Numbered from the stretch's first letter, positions 7,800 to 16,739 are shown. The stretch: DNA of 64,000 nucleotides from Actibacterium pelagium (GCF_002285415.1 NZ_NSBU01000006.1:310001-374000); one strand, 5' to 3'. Notes: generated from the sequence alone by a model not told the origin. Numbers and translations are program-made.

Positions 7800-8617
7800 T
7801 GGTTGCCTCCGGCCTTAAAGGTCACCAAGCCGCGCAGCCCTGCGTCCAGCAAAACGGGTTTGATGTTGGCCGGAACGGTGCCGGGGGCAAAGATCAACCC
7901 GCGGGCCGAACCGGTATGGGCGATCACCATGCCAAGGGCGCCGGTTCTTGCGATCAGGTCGTCGGTCGGATCATTGCTTCGACCCCTCAGGGCAAGGCAA
8001 CGCCGCGCGGATTCTGTTGCGATATCGGCCAGCGCGGATGGGTCGCTTTTCCCGCACGCTTTAGAAAGCTCGGGGGTCAGATCGGCGATATCGGGGAACA
8101 GTTCGTTTGCGGGACACGTGCGCTCTGGCTGCCCGAAGAATCCTCCGACCACGTCGAAACGGGGCAGGGGGGGCAGATGGTCCAGCACTTTGGCCCGGCG
8201 CGAAGCCCAAAGCAGTCGTCCCGGAGCCCGGTACATGATCGGATCACTGGCCCCTTCGACCGAGACACAGGCTTTTGCAATTTCGTCGGGCATTGCCTCT
8301 GGTGCGATTAGCTTTGCCAATGTGCTCAAAGATGCGGTCGAGGCCCCCGCGCCGCCACCCAAGGGCATATTCACCCGGACCAAGAACTGGCCCCGCGCGA
8401 CTGTCCCCAAAGCCTTCGCCAATTGGCGTAATTGGGTCGGTGTGACCGCGCGTGGGGTCGTGCCGGTCAAGCGAAGCCCGGGTGAGGGGGACCATCGGGC
8501 TTCTGCCTGAAAGGCGCAGGATGGCAGCGTTACAAGCGCGACCGGCCCGTTGGGGCCAAGCTTGCCTTGCAGGATTTCTCCGAAGTGGCTGTAAACCTGC
8601 GCGCGACGGATTGTCAT
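7796..8617 (-). CDS. bluE: GHMP-family L-threonine kinase, BluE/PduX-like
   Basis: A 273-residue GHMP kinase with a glycine-rich ATP loop MPLGGGAGASTASL near residues 84-97. It matches PduX, the L-threonine kinase feeding the aminopropanol branch, and the Rhodobacter gene called bluE. The product, L-threonine O-3-phosphate, is the substrate of the neighbouring CobC. The start at ATG 8617 overlaps the bluF stop (ATGA); the stop overlaps cobD by 4 bases. Substrate assignment is from family and context; residues for threonine recognition were not checked. Confidence 0.87.
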   Translation of the reverse strand: MTIRRAQVYSHFGEILQGKLGPNGPVALVTLPSCAFQAEARWSPSPGLRLTGTTPRAVTPTQLRQLAKALGTVARGQFLVRVNMPLGGGAGASTASLSTLAKLIAPEAMPDEIAKACVSVEGASDPIMYRAPGRLLWASRRAKVLDHLPPLPRFDVVGGFFGQPERTCPANELFPDIADLTPELSKACGKSDPSALADIATESARRCLALRGRSNDPTDDLIARTGALGMVIAHTGSARGLIFAPGTVPANIKPVLLDAGLRGLVTFKAGGNQ

Positions 8618-9183
8618 GACACGGTCCAGTTGACGCGGGTGGCTCTGTTGCCGGCCGAGGTCAGTTCGATCTGCGTCAGCGACAGGGGCTCAATGGCAAA
8701 GCTAAGAGCAGAGGGGCCAAGGTCCAGCGCCCAGGATAATGCAGCACGAATGACGCCCGCGTGGCAGATGATTGTTGCATCCTTACCGATGTGGTTTTTC
8801 AGGCCTTCGGAAATGCGGTGTCGAAGGTCGTTGAAGCTTTCGCCGTTTGGGGGTCGGTGTGCGGCTAATTCCGATGTGGCAAGCAGGCCGATATCCGGAA
8901 GTTCGCCGTAAGGTGTTCCTTCCCAGTCGCCAAAGTCCTGTTCCCAAAGTGACGGAACTTCCGTGGGCTTCAGATCAGGCCACAGCATGTTTGTGGTCTG
9001 CAGGCAGCGTTGTGCAGGCGAGGAAATCAATACGTCGGGTTGCCCTAATAGCGCTTGCAGTGCTTCGATTTGCGCAGCGTCCCCGGGGTGGGCCGGAACG
9101 TCCCTGCGGCCCGCAAGACAGCCCCCGTCCTGCGCAGGCGCATGGCGGATCAGCGACAATCTGGTCACCTTGGGTGGGGGCAT
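8614..9183 (-). CDS. bluF: Histidine phosphatase, probable alpha-ribazole phosphatase BluF
   Basis: A 189-residue histidine phosphatase with the catalytic LSLIRHAPA motif at residues 7-15, SSPAQRCLQT, WEQDFGDWEG and the second histidine in IICHAGVIRA. In cobalamin clusters this family removes the 5' phosphate from alpha-ribazole phosphate or adenosylcobalamin phosphate; Rhodobacter names it bluF. A much longer open frame extends upstream, but ATG 9183 gives the family-like start MPPPKVTRLSLIRH and leaves a 54-base divergent promoter gap to cobP. First gene of the five-gene minus-strand unit. Confidence 0.87.
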   Translation of the reverse strand: MPPPKVTRLSLIRHAPAQDGGCLAGRRDVPAHPGDAAQIEALQALLGQPDVLISSPAQRCLQTTNMLWPDLKPTEVPSLWEQDFGDWEGTPYGELPDIGLLATSELAAHRPPNGESFNDLRHRISEGLKNHIGKDATIICHAGVIRAALSWALDLGPSALSFAIEPLSLTQIELTSAGNRATRVNWTVS

Positions 9184-9237
9184 TTCTGGCGTGTTTCCTC
9201 TTTTCCTTTTGTCCCGTTTCTGCTTTGTCACGGCCAC

Positions 9238-9753
9238 ATGAGCAAGACGATACTGGTCACAGGCGGCGCTAGGTCCGGGAAAAGTGCGATTGCAGAGGGG
9301 CTGATTTCCGGCATGCCGGGGGCACCCATCTACATCGCAACGGCCGAAGTGCGCGATGGCGAGATGGCAGAGCGCGTTGCTGTGCATCAGGCACGCCGCG
9401 GGCCGGAGTGGACCACGGTGCATGCTCCGACTGATTTGATTGGCGCGTTGCGCGACAGTGACGGTAAGGGTCCCCGGTTGGTGGATTGCCTGACCCTTTG
9501 GCTGACCAATCTGATGCTGTCCGATGCCGATTGGCAGGCCGCCGGTCGCGCGCTGGCATCAGAGCTTGGGCAACAGGCGTCGCACGTGGTTCTGGTGACC
9601 AACGAGGTTGGCGCCGGGATCGTCCCCGAAAATGCTTTGGCCCGCGCGTTTCGTGACGCAGCTGGACAGTTGAACCAATGGATTGCAGCCGAAGCGGACG
9701 AGGTCATCCTTGCCGTGTCCGGCCTGCCTTTGAGAGTGAAATCGAATGACTAA
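9238..9753 (+). CDS. cobP: Bifunctional adenosylcobinamide kinase / adenosylcobinamide-phosphate guanylyltransferase
   Basis: A 171-residue protein (CobP in aerobic naming, CobU in Salmonella) that phosphorylates adenosylcobinamide and transfers GMP to form AdoCbi-GDP. The P-loop VTGGARSGKS is at residues 7-16, followed by IYIATAEVRDGEMAERVAVHQARR, with the guanylylated His in the HQARR segment, and DCLTLWLTNLM. ATG 9238 gives the normal length; a longer upstream frame would cross the divergent bluF start. It overlaps cobT by 8 bases. The gap to bluF holds no riboswitch consensus. Confidence 0.95.
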   Translation: MSKTILVTGGARSGKSAIAEGLISGMPGAPIYIATAEVRDGEMAERVAVHQARRGPEWTTVHAPTDLIGALRDSDGKGPRLVDCLTLWLTNLMLSDADWQAAGRALASELGQQASHVVLVTNEVGAGIVPENALARAFRDAAGQLNQWIAAEADEVILAVSGLPLRVKSND

Positions 9754-10768
9754 GACCTTTACGCTGTCTTCTCTGGCCGAGCTGAATGATCTGGCCGCCA
9801 CCCTGCCCAAAGCAGATGCGCAGGCCGCGCAGGCGGCAACTGACCGCCAGAACAGCCTGACCAAGCCGCCCGGCGCCTTGGGGCACTTGGAAGATCTGGC
9901 AATCTTCATGGCCGGTTGGCGGGGGGCAGAAAAGCCCACGATCAACGTGGCGCAGGCGCTGGTCTTTGCGGGCAATCATGGCATTTGTGACCGTGGCGTG
10001 AACCCGTTCCCGCAGGAAGTGACCGCCCAGATGGTTCTGAACTTCGAACACGGTGGTGCGGCGATCAATCAGCTGTGCCGGGCCAATGGGGCTGAACTGT
10101 CTGTAGTCGCACTGGACCTTGAGACGCCGACAAAAGATTTCACCAAAGGCCCCGCGATGACCGAGGCAGAGGTTCTGAAGGCGATGAATGCTGGTGCCGC
10201 GGCCGTGAACCCGGATGCAGATATCTTGCTGCTGGGTGAGATGGGCATTGGAAACTCGACGATTGCAGCGGCACTGGCGGCGACTATCGCTGGCGGAACA
10301 GCGGAAGAGTGGGTTGGGCGCGGCACCGGATCGGATGACGAAGGTGTCCGCCTGAAGGCCAGCGTGATTAAAGAAGGACAGGACCTGCATGCACAGCTTC
10401 TGACCCAGACCGCCGGGGCACTTTTGGCCTTTGGCGGGCGCGAGCAGGCCGCGATTTGCGGGGCGACACTGGCTGCACGCGCCTATGGCATCCCGGTGAT
10501 GCTGGATGGGTTCATCTGTACCGCAGCTGCGGCCGTGCTGCATGGGGTTGATCCTGCGCTGCTGGATCACTGCCTTGTCGGGCATGCCTCTGCCGAGCCG
10601 GGGCATCCGAAGCTTCTGGCCGCGATTGGTAAGCGCCCGGTGCTGGAGTTTGATATGCGACTTGGTGAAGGGTCCGGCGCCGCACTGGCCCTCGGCGTCT
10701 TGCGCTCGGCGTTGGAGTGTCACAACGGCATGGCCACCTTCGCAGAGGCGGGTGTTTCCGACGGATGA
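9746..10768 (+). CDS. cobT: Nicotinate-nucleotide--dimethylbenzimidazole phosphoribosyltransferase CobT
   Basis: A 340-residue enzyme that transfers phosphoribose from nicotinate mononucleotide to DMB, giving alpha-ribazole 5'-phosphate. Family segments seen are NSLTKPPGALGHLEDLA near residue 35, FAGNHGICDRGVNPFPQEVT, LLLGEMGIGNSTIAAAL and the C-terminal PVLEFDMRLGEGSGAALAL, which contains the catalytic glutamate. It is the nucleotide-loop enzyme, not the chelatase subunit that shares the name cobT. It overlaps cobP by 8 bases and cobS by 4, so the three are an operon. It uses the DMB made by BluB. Confidence 0.96.
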   Translation: MTKTFTLSSLAELNDLAATLPKADAQAAQAATDRQNSLTKPPGALGHLEDLAIFMAGWRGAEKPTINVAQALVFAGNHGICDRGVNPFPQEVTAQMVLNFEHGGAAINQLCRANGAELSVVALDLETPTKDFTKGPAMTEAEVLKAMNAGAAAVNPDADILLLGEMGIGNSTIAAALAATIAGGTAEEWVGRGTGSDDEGVRLKASVIKEGQDLHAQLLTQTAGALLAFGGREQAAICGATLAARAYGIPVMLDGFICTAAAAVLHGVDPALLDHCLVGHASAEPGHPKLLAAIGKRPVLEFDMRLGEGSGAALALGVLRSALECHNGMATFAEAGVSDG

Positions 10769-11499
10769 GCCAGATTCTAGCCCAGTTCCAAATCGCGCTA
10801 ATGACGCTGACCCGGTTGCCCGCAGGGCATATCCGCGGAGAGGTGCCGCAAGTCGCGCGATCGGTCTGGGCGTTCCCCGTGGTTGGGGTGATTGTGGGCG
10901 GCTTGGCGGCGCTTGTGTTTGTGGCGGCAACTGCGCTTGGGCTTCCGCCGTCACTGGCTGGACTTCTGGCGATTGCGATCAGCGTTCTAGCGACGGGTGC
11001 ACTGCACGAAGACGGGCTGGCTGATCTGGCCGATGGGTTCGGCGGTGGCCATAGCATAGATCGCAAGCTTGAGATCATGCGCGACAGTCGAATCGGCAGC
11101 TATGGCGCCGTAGCCTTGATTCTTTCGGTCGGCATACGCGCTGTCGCGATCGGGGAATTACAGCAAGCTGCTTGGGCGCTGATCGCGCTGGCGGCGTTTA
11201 GTCGGGGCGTGATCCCTTTGGTCATGTGCTGGTTGCCCCCTGCACGTGCAGACGGTTTGGGACGGTCTGCGGGCGCGGTCTCGGCTCAGCAGTGCCTGAT
11301 CTCTCTTGTTTTGGGGGCGGTGGCCGTCGTGTTTCTTCAGGCCAGTGCCTTCCCGGTCATTCTGGGCATGGTTGTTGCGGCGGCACTGGTTTCATTGCTG
11401 GCAAAGCGCCAGATCGGGGGCTTTACCGGAGACGTCCTTGGCGCGACTCAGCAAGTAACCGAAATATCCGGCTGGTTGATTCTTGCTGCGATATCCTGA
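10765..11499 (+). CDS. cobS: Adenosylcobinamide-GDP ribazoletransferase CobS (CobV)
   Basis: Integral membrane protein of 244 residues that joins AdoCbi-GDP and alpha-ribazole (phosphate), the last assembly step of the nucleotide loop. It shows FQIALMTLTRLPAG, the metal-binding HEDGLADLADGFGGGHS (about residues 77-93) and RDSRIGSYGAVAL, with several hydrophobic helices. ATG 10765 overlaps the cobT stop (ATGA) and is chosen over an upstream in-frame ATG within cobT. A weak AT-rich inverted repeat (11491-11510) spans its stop codon but is not a convincing terminator. Confidence 0.95.
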   Translation: MSQILAQFQIALMTLTRLPAGHIRGEVPQVARSVWAFPVVGVIVGGLAALVFVAATALGLPPSLAGLLAIAISVLATGALHEDGLADLADGFGGGHSIDRKLEIMRDSRIGSYGAVALILSVGIRAVAIGELQQAAWALIALAAFSRGVIPLVMCWLPPARADGLGRSAGAVSAQQCLISLVLGAVAVVFLQASAFPVILGMVVAAALVSLLAKRQIGGFTGDVLGATQQVTEISGWLILAAIS

Positions 11500-11926
11500 A
11501 TTTTGGATATTTACGCAAATCGAGGGGCGCAGTGTCGCAACAATTTTGCTTGCCTAGTGCGGTGGACTTGATCTGCAAGCCGATTCTGAAAACCTGCCTT
11601 TAAAATGCATGAAATATTCTTTCGCGAAGCCCAATCCGCAGTTGCTTTTCGCACGTTATACGGCTTTTGTGCATGCGTAACGTTACAAAGTCAGGGGGAG
11701 TAACGTAATGATTTCGCGCCTATTTTTCAGGCGCTACCGCAGAAATTTACAAACTGCCGATGTTGTCTGTGAAAAGTGTTACAAAAAAACGCTTTAAACA
11801 AAATAACTTACGCGAAGTTTGACAATTTCAGTGTATCAACTTTTCGAGACCGTCGCCCGCGTGGGTGAATGTTGAAGACGTGCAGGGTTCTGACGCTAAG
11901 CCCTGCAGACTTAGGAGGAGCGTACC
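11500..11926. other. AT-rich intergenic region upstream of acsA
   Basis: 427 bases with no convincing gene. It has a perfect 10-bp palindrome GTAACGTTAC (11677-11686) with a related GTAACGTAAT 14 bases later, a 6-bp hairpin GCGCCT/AGGCGC (11716-11734), an A/T-rich stretch (11775-11820), a TTGACA hexamer (11819-11824) without a good matching -10, and a leader hairpin just before the acsA ribosome-binding site. This looks like a regulated promoter region for the acetate genes. A 32-codon open frame (11605-11703) lacks a ribosome-binding site. Confidence 0.6.
11881..11907 (+). promoter_or_regulatory. Leader hairpin before acsA
   Basis: TGCAGGG and CCCTGCA form a perfect 7-bp stem around a 13-base loop, ending 5 bases before the AGGAGGAG ribosome-binding site of acsA. 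There is no T-run, so it is not a terminator; RNA stability or translation control is possible. Confidence 0.45.
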
Positions 11927-13873
11927 ATGTCGAACCCCACATATCCGCCAAATGCCGAGCTTGCGGCGAATGCACACGTAAATGCAGAGAAGTACGAAGA
12001 GATGTACGCTGCGTCGATCGCTGATCCTGATGCCTTCTGGGGGGAGCACGGCAAGCGCCTCGATTGGATCAAGCCTTATACCAAGGTTAAGAATACCTCG
12101 TTCGAGCCGGGCAATATCTCGATCAAATGGTACGAAGACGGCACTCTGAACGTCGCGGCCAACTGTATCGACCGTCACCTTGAAACCCGTGGCGACCAGA
12201 CCGCGATCATCTTCGAGCCCGATGATCCCGAAGAAGGCGCCCAGCACATCACCTACAAACAGCTTCACACGAGCGTCTGCAAAATGGCGAACGTCCTGGA
12301 AGAGCTTGGCGTACGCAAAGGCGACCGGGTCATTCTGTACCTCCCGATGATTCCGGAAGCCGCTTATGCGATGCTGGCCTGTGCCCGTATCGGTGCCATC
12401 CATTCGATCGTTTTCGCTGGTTTCTCGCCCGACGCTCTGGCTGCTCGTGTTAACGGCTGTGATGCGAAGGTTCTAATCACCGCGGACGAAGCGCCGCGTG
12501 GTGGTCGTAAAACGCCGCTGAAGTCGAATGCCGACGAAGCGCTGCTGCACTGCAAAGACACCGTGAAATGCCTTGTTGTGAAGCGCACCGGCGGTCAGAC
12601 CACTTGGATCGACGGCCGTGATTTCGACTATAACGAGATGGCGATGGAAGCGAACGACTTCCACCAGCCGGCAGAGATGAACGCCGAAGATCCGCTGTTC
12701 ATCCTGTACACCTCGGGTTCGACCGGTCAGCCGAAGGGCGTTGTACACTGCTCGGGGGGCTATCTGGTGTACGCGGCCATGACGCAAGAGATCACCTTCG
12801 ACTATCAGGAAGGTGACATTTACTGGTGTACCGCTGACGTGGGCTGGGTGACCGGCCACAGCTACATCGTTTATGGCCCGCTGGCCAACGGCGCGACTAC
12901 GCTTATGTTCGAAGGTACTCCGACCTACCCGGACGCCGGTCGTTTCTGGGCCGTCTGCGAAAAGCACAAGGTCAACCAGTTCTATACTGCACCGACCGCA
13001 ATCCGCGCGCTGATGGGGCAGGGCACCGAGTTCGTTGAGAAATACGACCTGTCCGACCTGAAAGTACTGGGTACCGTGGGTGAGCCGATCAACCCCGAAG
13101 CTTGGAACTGGTACAACGACGTCGTCGGTAAAGGTAACTGCCCGATCGTTGACACCTGGTGGCAGACCGAAACCGGCGGTCACATGATGACCCCGCTGCC
13201 GGGCGCACACGCGACCAAGCCGGGTTCGGCCATGAAGCCGTTCTTTGGTGTTAAGCCGGTCGTGCTTGAGCCGACTTCGGGTGAAGAGATCAGCACCTAT
13301 CCGACCGAAGGCGTTCTGTGTATCGCAGACAGCTGGCCGTCGCAGATGCGTACCGTCTGGGGTGACCACGAGCGTTTCGAGAAGACCTACTTCGCGGATT
13401 ACAAAGGCTACTACTTCGCAGGTGACGGCTGCCGTCGTGACGAAGATGGTGACTATTGGATCACTGGCCGCGTCGACGACGTGATCAACGTTTCGGGTCA
13501 CCGCATGGGTACCGCCGAGGTCGAAAGCGCGCTGGTTGCACATCGTGACGTTGCTGAAGCCGCGGTTGTTGGTTACCCGCACGAAATCAAGGGGCAGGGC
13601 ATCTACTGCTATGTCACCCTGATGAACGGTGTCGAGCCGACCGAAGAGCTGCGTAAAGAGCTGCGCACTTGGGTCCGCACCGAAATCGGCCCGATCGCTG
13701 CACCGGATCTGATCCAGTGGGCACCCGGTCTTCCGAAAACTCGTTCGGGTAAAATCATGCGCCGCATCTTGCGCAAGATCGCCGAGAACGACTACGGATC
13801 GCTTGGGGACACTTCGACTCTGGCCGAACCGGCTGTCGTGGATGACCTCATCGAAAACCGGATGAACAAGTAA
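11927..13873 (+). CDS. acsA: Acetyl-CoA synthetase (acetate--CoA ligase)
   Basis: AMP-forming acetate--CoA ligase of 648 residues: acetate + ATP + CoA gives acetyl-CoA + AMP + PPi. The ANL-family adenylation motif [14 protein letters not shown] lies near residue 265, with the core [16 protein letters not shown] near 413. The C-terminal hinge and [21 protein letters not shown] follow, and [13 protein letters not shown] near 605 carries the lysine that is acetylated in this family. The start follows a strong AGGAGGAG site. Codon use (CTG, CCG, CGT, GGT) is markedly more biased than in the cobalamin genes, as in a highly expressed gene. It is followed by adenylate kinase and the symporter genes. 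Confidence 0.97.
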   Translation: MSNPTYPPNAELAANAHVNAEKYEEMYAASIADPDAFWGEHGKRLDWIKPYTKVKNTSFEPGNISIKWYEDGTLNVAANCIDRHLETRGDQTAIIFEPDDPEEGAQHITYKQLHTSVCKMANVLEELGVRKGDRVILYLPMIPEAAYAMLACARIGAIHSIVFAGFSPDALAARVNGCDAKVLITADEAPRGGRKTPLKSNADEALLHCKDTVKCLVVKRTGGQTTWIDGRDFDYNEMAMEANDFHQPAEMNAEDPLFILYTSGSTGQPKGVVHCSGGYLVYAAMTQEITFDYQEGDIYWCTADVGWVTGHSYIVYGPLANGATTLMFEGTPTYPDAGRFWAVCEKHKVNQFYTAPTAIRALMGQGTEFVEKYDLSDLKVLGTVGEPINPEAWNWYNDVVGKGNCPIVDTWWQTETGGHMMTPLPGAHATKPGSAMKPFFGVKPVVLEPTSGEEISTYPTEGVLCIADSWPSQMRTVWGDHERFEKTYFADYKGYYFAGDGCRRDEDGDYWITGRVDDVINVSGHRMGTAEVESALVAHRDVAEAAVVGYPHEIKGQGIYCYVTLMNGVEPTEELRKELRTWVRTEIGPIAAPDLIQWAPGLPKTRSGKIMRRILRKIAENDYGSLGDTSTLAEPAVVDDLIENRMNK

Positions 13874-13884
13874 GGCCGACACAG

Positions 13885-14502
13885 ATGACAACCGACACTA
13901 ATAACCGTCCCGTCAACCTTATCCTTCTCGGCCCCCCGGGCGCCGGGAAGGGCACGCAAGCCCAGCTCTTGGTCGAATCGCGCAACATGGTGCAGCTGTC
14001 GACTGGCGATATGCTGCGCGCTGCGAAAGACAGTGGTACCGAAATGGGCAACCGCGTAGCCGAGGTTATGGCGCGCGGCGAGCTGGTTACCGATGAGATC
14101 GTGATCGGTCTGATCGAAGAACAGCTGACCACGGTACAGGCTGATGGGTTTATCTTCGATGGTTTCCCGCGGACGCTGGCACAAGCCGACGCACTGGGTG
14201 AGCTGCTGGAGAAAACCGGCATGAGCCTGGACGCCGTAATCGAGATGCAGGTCGACGACGAGGTCCTGGTTGGCCGCATCGTAGGCCGCGCCGAAGAAGC
14301 ACGCGCCGCCGGCAAGGAAGCGCGCGCTGACGACAACGAGGAAAGCCTGAAGCTGCGGCTGATGGAATACTACAAGAAAACCTCGCCGCTGATCGGTTAC
14401 TACCATGCCAAGGGTATGCTGCAGTCGATCAACGGATTGGGCCAGATCGACGAAGTCGCCGGCAGCATCGGCGAAATCATCAACGAAATCGCAAAAGGGT
14501 AG
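13885..14502 (+). CDS. adk: Adenylate kinase, short-LID type
   Basis: A 205-residue nucleoside-monophosphate kinase: P-loop [12 protein letters not shown] near residues 13-24, AMP-binding STGDMLR, and [11 protein letters not shown]. After GRIVGRAEE the LID is short (no inserted zinc-finger or beta-hairpin LID and no cysteines), unlike the usual bacterial long form. It lies 11 bases after acsA. Acs makes AMP, so this kinase would return it to ADP; the pairing looks functional. The organism may have another adk in the ribosomal operon, outside this window. Confidence 0.92.
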   Translation: MTTDTNNRPVNLILLGPPGAGKGTQAQLLVESRNMVQLSTGDMLRAAKDSGTEMGNRVAEVMARGELVTDEIVIGLIEEQLTTVQADGFIFDGFPRTLAQADALGELLEKTGMSLDAVIEMQVDDEVLVGRIVGRAEEARAAGKEARADDNEESLKLRLMEYYKKTSPLIGYYHAKGMLQSINGLGQIDEVAGSIGEIINEIAKG

Positions 14503-14513
14503 GGAGACCCTTA

Positions 14514-14537
14514 GGGCGTCCTTCGAGAGGGGCGCCC
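14514..14537 (+). terminator. Possible weak terminator/attenuator after adk
   Basis: GGGCGTCC pairs with GGGCGCCC (one G-U pair, 8 bp, loop TTCGAGAG) and is followed by AAAGCGTTTT. The T-run is 6 bases away from the stem, so termination would be partial. It lies 12 bases after the adk stop. Confidence 0.4.
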
Positions 14538-14550
14538 AAAGCGTTTTAGC

Positions 14551-14583
14551 ACTCGCAAAATCGATCTGTTTCGGTTTGCGAGT
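14551..14583 (+). repeat. 9-bp stem-loop in the adk-DUF4212 gap
   Basis: ACTCGCAAA and TTTGCGAGT form a perfect 9-bp stem with a 15-base loop. A third, smaller hairpin (CGGGCA/TGCCCG, 14640-14659) follows. The 188-base gap is thus unusually structured. Confidence 0.45.
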
Positions 14584-14690
14584 TCTACAGAGATAGCCGG
14601 GTGGCATTCGATGCGCTCTGGTTAGGAAGGGGAGCGGTACGGGCAGAGCGATTTGCCCGCACCATATTCAAACAAGAGGAGGAGCGCCAA

Positions 14691-14948
14691 ATGGCGGATA
14701 ACTCATCAAACAACGAATATTGGTCGGCAAACGTCCGACTGATTAAAATCAGCCTCGTGATCTGGGCGCTGGTTTCTTTCGGATTCGGCATCCTGCTGCG
14801 CCCGCTGCTGAAAGGCATCAGCGTTGGCGGCACCGACCTGGGCTTCTGGTTTGCCCAGCAAGGTTCGATCCTGGTCTTCCTGGCGCTGATCTTTTTCTAC
14901 GCTTGGCGGATGAACTCCCTCGACCGTGAACACGGCGTGGAAGAATAA
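14691..14948 (+). CDS. DUF4212 small subunit of a sodium/solute symporter
   Basis: An 85-residue membrane protein with two hydrophobic helices (about residues 20-40 and 52-72). The family, DUF4212, is the small partner of VC_2705-type sodium:solute symporters and always sits just before the large subunit, as here. The start at ATG 14691 has AGAGGAGGAG upstream; an in-frame upstream ATG is rejected because it lies in structured leader. It would act in the inner membrane with the 590-residue symporter that follows 18 bases later. Confidence 0.92.
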   Translation: MADNSSNNEYWSANVRLIKISLVIWALVSFGFGILLRPLLKGISVGGTDLGFWFAQQGSILVFLALIFFYAWRMNSLDREHGVEE

Positions 14949-14966
14949 GGGAACTGAGAGGGACAC

Positions 14967-16739
14967 ATGGATCAGTTTACTCTAAATATTCTCTTTGTGG
15001 GCGCGTCGTTTGCGCTTTACATCGGTATCGCGATTTGGGCCCGCGCGGGTTCCACATCTGAATTCTACGCTGCGGGTCGCGGCGTTCACCCTGTAACCAA
15101 CGGTATGGCGACCGCTGCTGACTGGATGTCGGCTGCTTCGTTCATCTCGATGGCGGGTCTGATTGCCTTCACCGGCTATGACAACTCGTCCTTCCTGATG
15201 GGCTGGACCGGTGGTTACGTTCTGCTGGCTCTGATGCTGGCTCCGTACCTGCGTAAGTTCGGCAAGTTCACGGTTCCGGAATTCATCGGCGACCGCTTCT
15301 ACAGCCCGACCGCACGTCTGGTTGCCGTTATCTGTCTGATCGTGGCTTCGACCACTTACGTGATCGGTCAGATGACTGGTGTTGGCGTTGCGTTCTCGCG
15401 CTTCCTGGAAGTTTCGAACTCGACCGGCCTGTTCATCGGTGCTGGTGTTGTTTTCGCCTATGCTGTTTTCGGTGGTATGAAGGGTGTGACCTACACCCAG
15501 GTTGCTCAGTACTGTGTTCTGATCACCGCCTACACCATCCCGGCGATCTTCATCTCGCTGCAACTGACTGGTAACCCGATCCCGGCCCTAGGCCTGTTCG
15601 GCGAGCACACCCAGTCGGGTCAGCCGCTGCTGCAGACGCTGGACGCACTGGTCACCGACCTAGGCTTCAACGACTATACCGGCCATCACGGCAATACGCT
15701 GAACATGGTTCTGTTCACCCTGTCGCTGATGATCGGTACTGCGGGTCTGCCGCACGTCATCATCCGCTTCTTCACCGTGCCGAAAGTTGCTGACGCACGT
15801 TGGTCGGCGGGTTGGACCCTGATCTTCATCGCACTGCTGTACCTGACCGCTCCGGCTGTTGGTGCAATGGCGCGCCTGAACCTGATCACCACCACCTACG
15901 AAGGCGGTAACATCGAACAGCCTATCGATTACGCTGCACGTCCGGATTGGATGAAGAACTGGGAGGTCACCGGCCTGCTGAAGTTCGAAGACAAGAACGG
16001 CGACGGCAAAATCCAGTGGTACAACGATGCATCGTCGAACGAAGAGTTCAACGCCAAAGTCGAAGCCATGGGCTGGAAAGGCTCTGAGCTGAGCGTTAAC
16101 CGCGACATCCTGGTTCTGGCGAACCCGGAGATTGCACAGCTGCCGGGTTGGGTTATCGCCCTGGTCGCGGCTGGTGGTCTTGCGGCTGCTCTGTCTACCG
16201 CGGCGGGTCTGCTTCTTGCGATCTCGTCCTCGGTGGCGCACGACTTGTTCAAAGGCCAGCTGACTCCGAATATCTCGGAAGCCGGCGAGCTTATGACAGC
16301 GCGTGTTTCGATGGCGATTGCGATCGGTGTTGCGACGTATCTGGGTCTGAACCCCCCGGGCTTCGCGGCGCAAACTGTTGCTCTGGCCTTCGGTCTGGCG
16401 GCGGCGTCGATCTTCCCTGCACTGATGATGGGCATCTTCTCGAAGCGCATCAACAACAAGGGCGCTGTAGCAGGCATGCTGACCGGTCTGGTCGTCACCC
16501 TGATCTACATCTTCCTGCACAAGGGCTGGTTCTTCATCCCGGGCACCAACAGCTTCTCTGACGCTGATCCGCTGCTCGGCCCGATCAAGTCGACCTCGTT
16601 CGGCGCAATCGGTGCAGCTCTGAACTTTGCAGTGGCCTACTTCGTGTCCAACGCGACCGAAGAGCCTCCGCAGGAGATCATCGACCTGGTCGAAAGCGTT
16701 CGCATCCCGAAAGGTGCTGGCGCGGCTCAGGACCACTAA
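14967..16739 (+). CDS. Sodium/solute symporter (SSS family, VC_2705 type), probable acetate/short-chain acid permease
   Basis: A 590-residue SSS-family permease with about 13 hydrophobic helices. It opens with the family features FYAAGRGVHPVTNGMATAADWMSAASF and includes IGTAGLPHVIIRFFTVP near residue 255. Substrate is likely acetate or a similar monocarboxylate, because it is encoded after acsA and resembles ActP, but this is inference. A long hydrophilic loop holds DKNGDGKIQWYN (about residues 341-352), which looks like a calcium-binding EF-hand/dockerin loop. It ends with a strong terminator. Codon bias is as strong as in acsA. Confidence 0.9.
   Translation: MDQFTLNILFVGASFALYIGIAIWARAGSTSEFYAAGRGVHPVTNGMATAADWMSAASFISMAGLIAFTGYDNSSFLMGWTGGYVLLALMLAPYLRKFGKFTVPEFIGDRFYSPTARLVAVICLIVASTTYVIGQMTGVGVAFSRFLEVSNSTGLFIGAGVVFAYAVFGGMKGVTYTQVAQYCVLITAYTIPAIFISLQLTGNPIPALGLFGEHTQSGQPLLQTLDALVTDLGFNDYTGHHGNTLNMVLFTLSLMIGTAGLPHVIIRFFTVPKVADARWSAGWTLIFIALLYLTAPAVGAMARLNLITTTYEGGNIEQPIDYAARPDWMKNWEVTGLLKFEDKNGDGKIQWYNDASSNEEFNAKVEAMGWKGSELSVNRDILVLANPEIAQLPGWVIALVAAGGLAAALSTAAGLLLAISSSVAHDLFKGQLTPNISEAGELMTARVSMAIAIGVATYLGLNPPGFAAQTVALAFGLAAASIFPALMMGIFSKRINNKGAVAGMLTGLVVTLIYIFLHKGWFFIPGTNSFSDADPLLGPIKSTSFGAIGAALNFAVAYFVSNATEEPPQEIIDLVESVRIPKGAGAAQDH

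Noticed and set aside
9184-9237. A second cobalamin riboswitch in front of cobP or bluF
   Set aside because: The 54-base gap is too short and has no B12 box or GCCACTG element.
11491-11510. ATATCC/GGATAT hairpin over the cobS stop as a terminator
   Set aside because: The stem is short and AT-rich with no T-run.
11605-11703. 32-codon open frame in the acsA upstream region
   Set aside because: No ribosome-binding site, cysteine/aromatic-rich composition unlike local genes, and it overlaps palindromic DNA.
12473-13891. 472-codon minus-strand open frame opposite acsA
   Set aside because: Shadow of the strongly biased acsA codons; no domain or motif visible.
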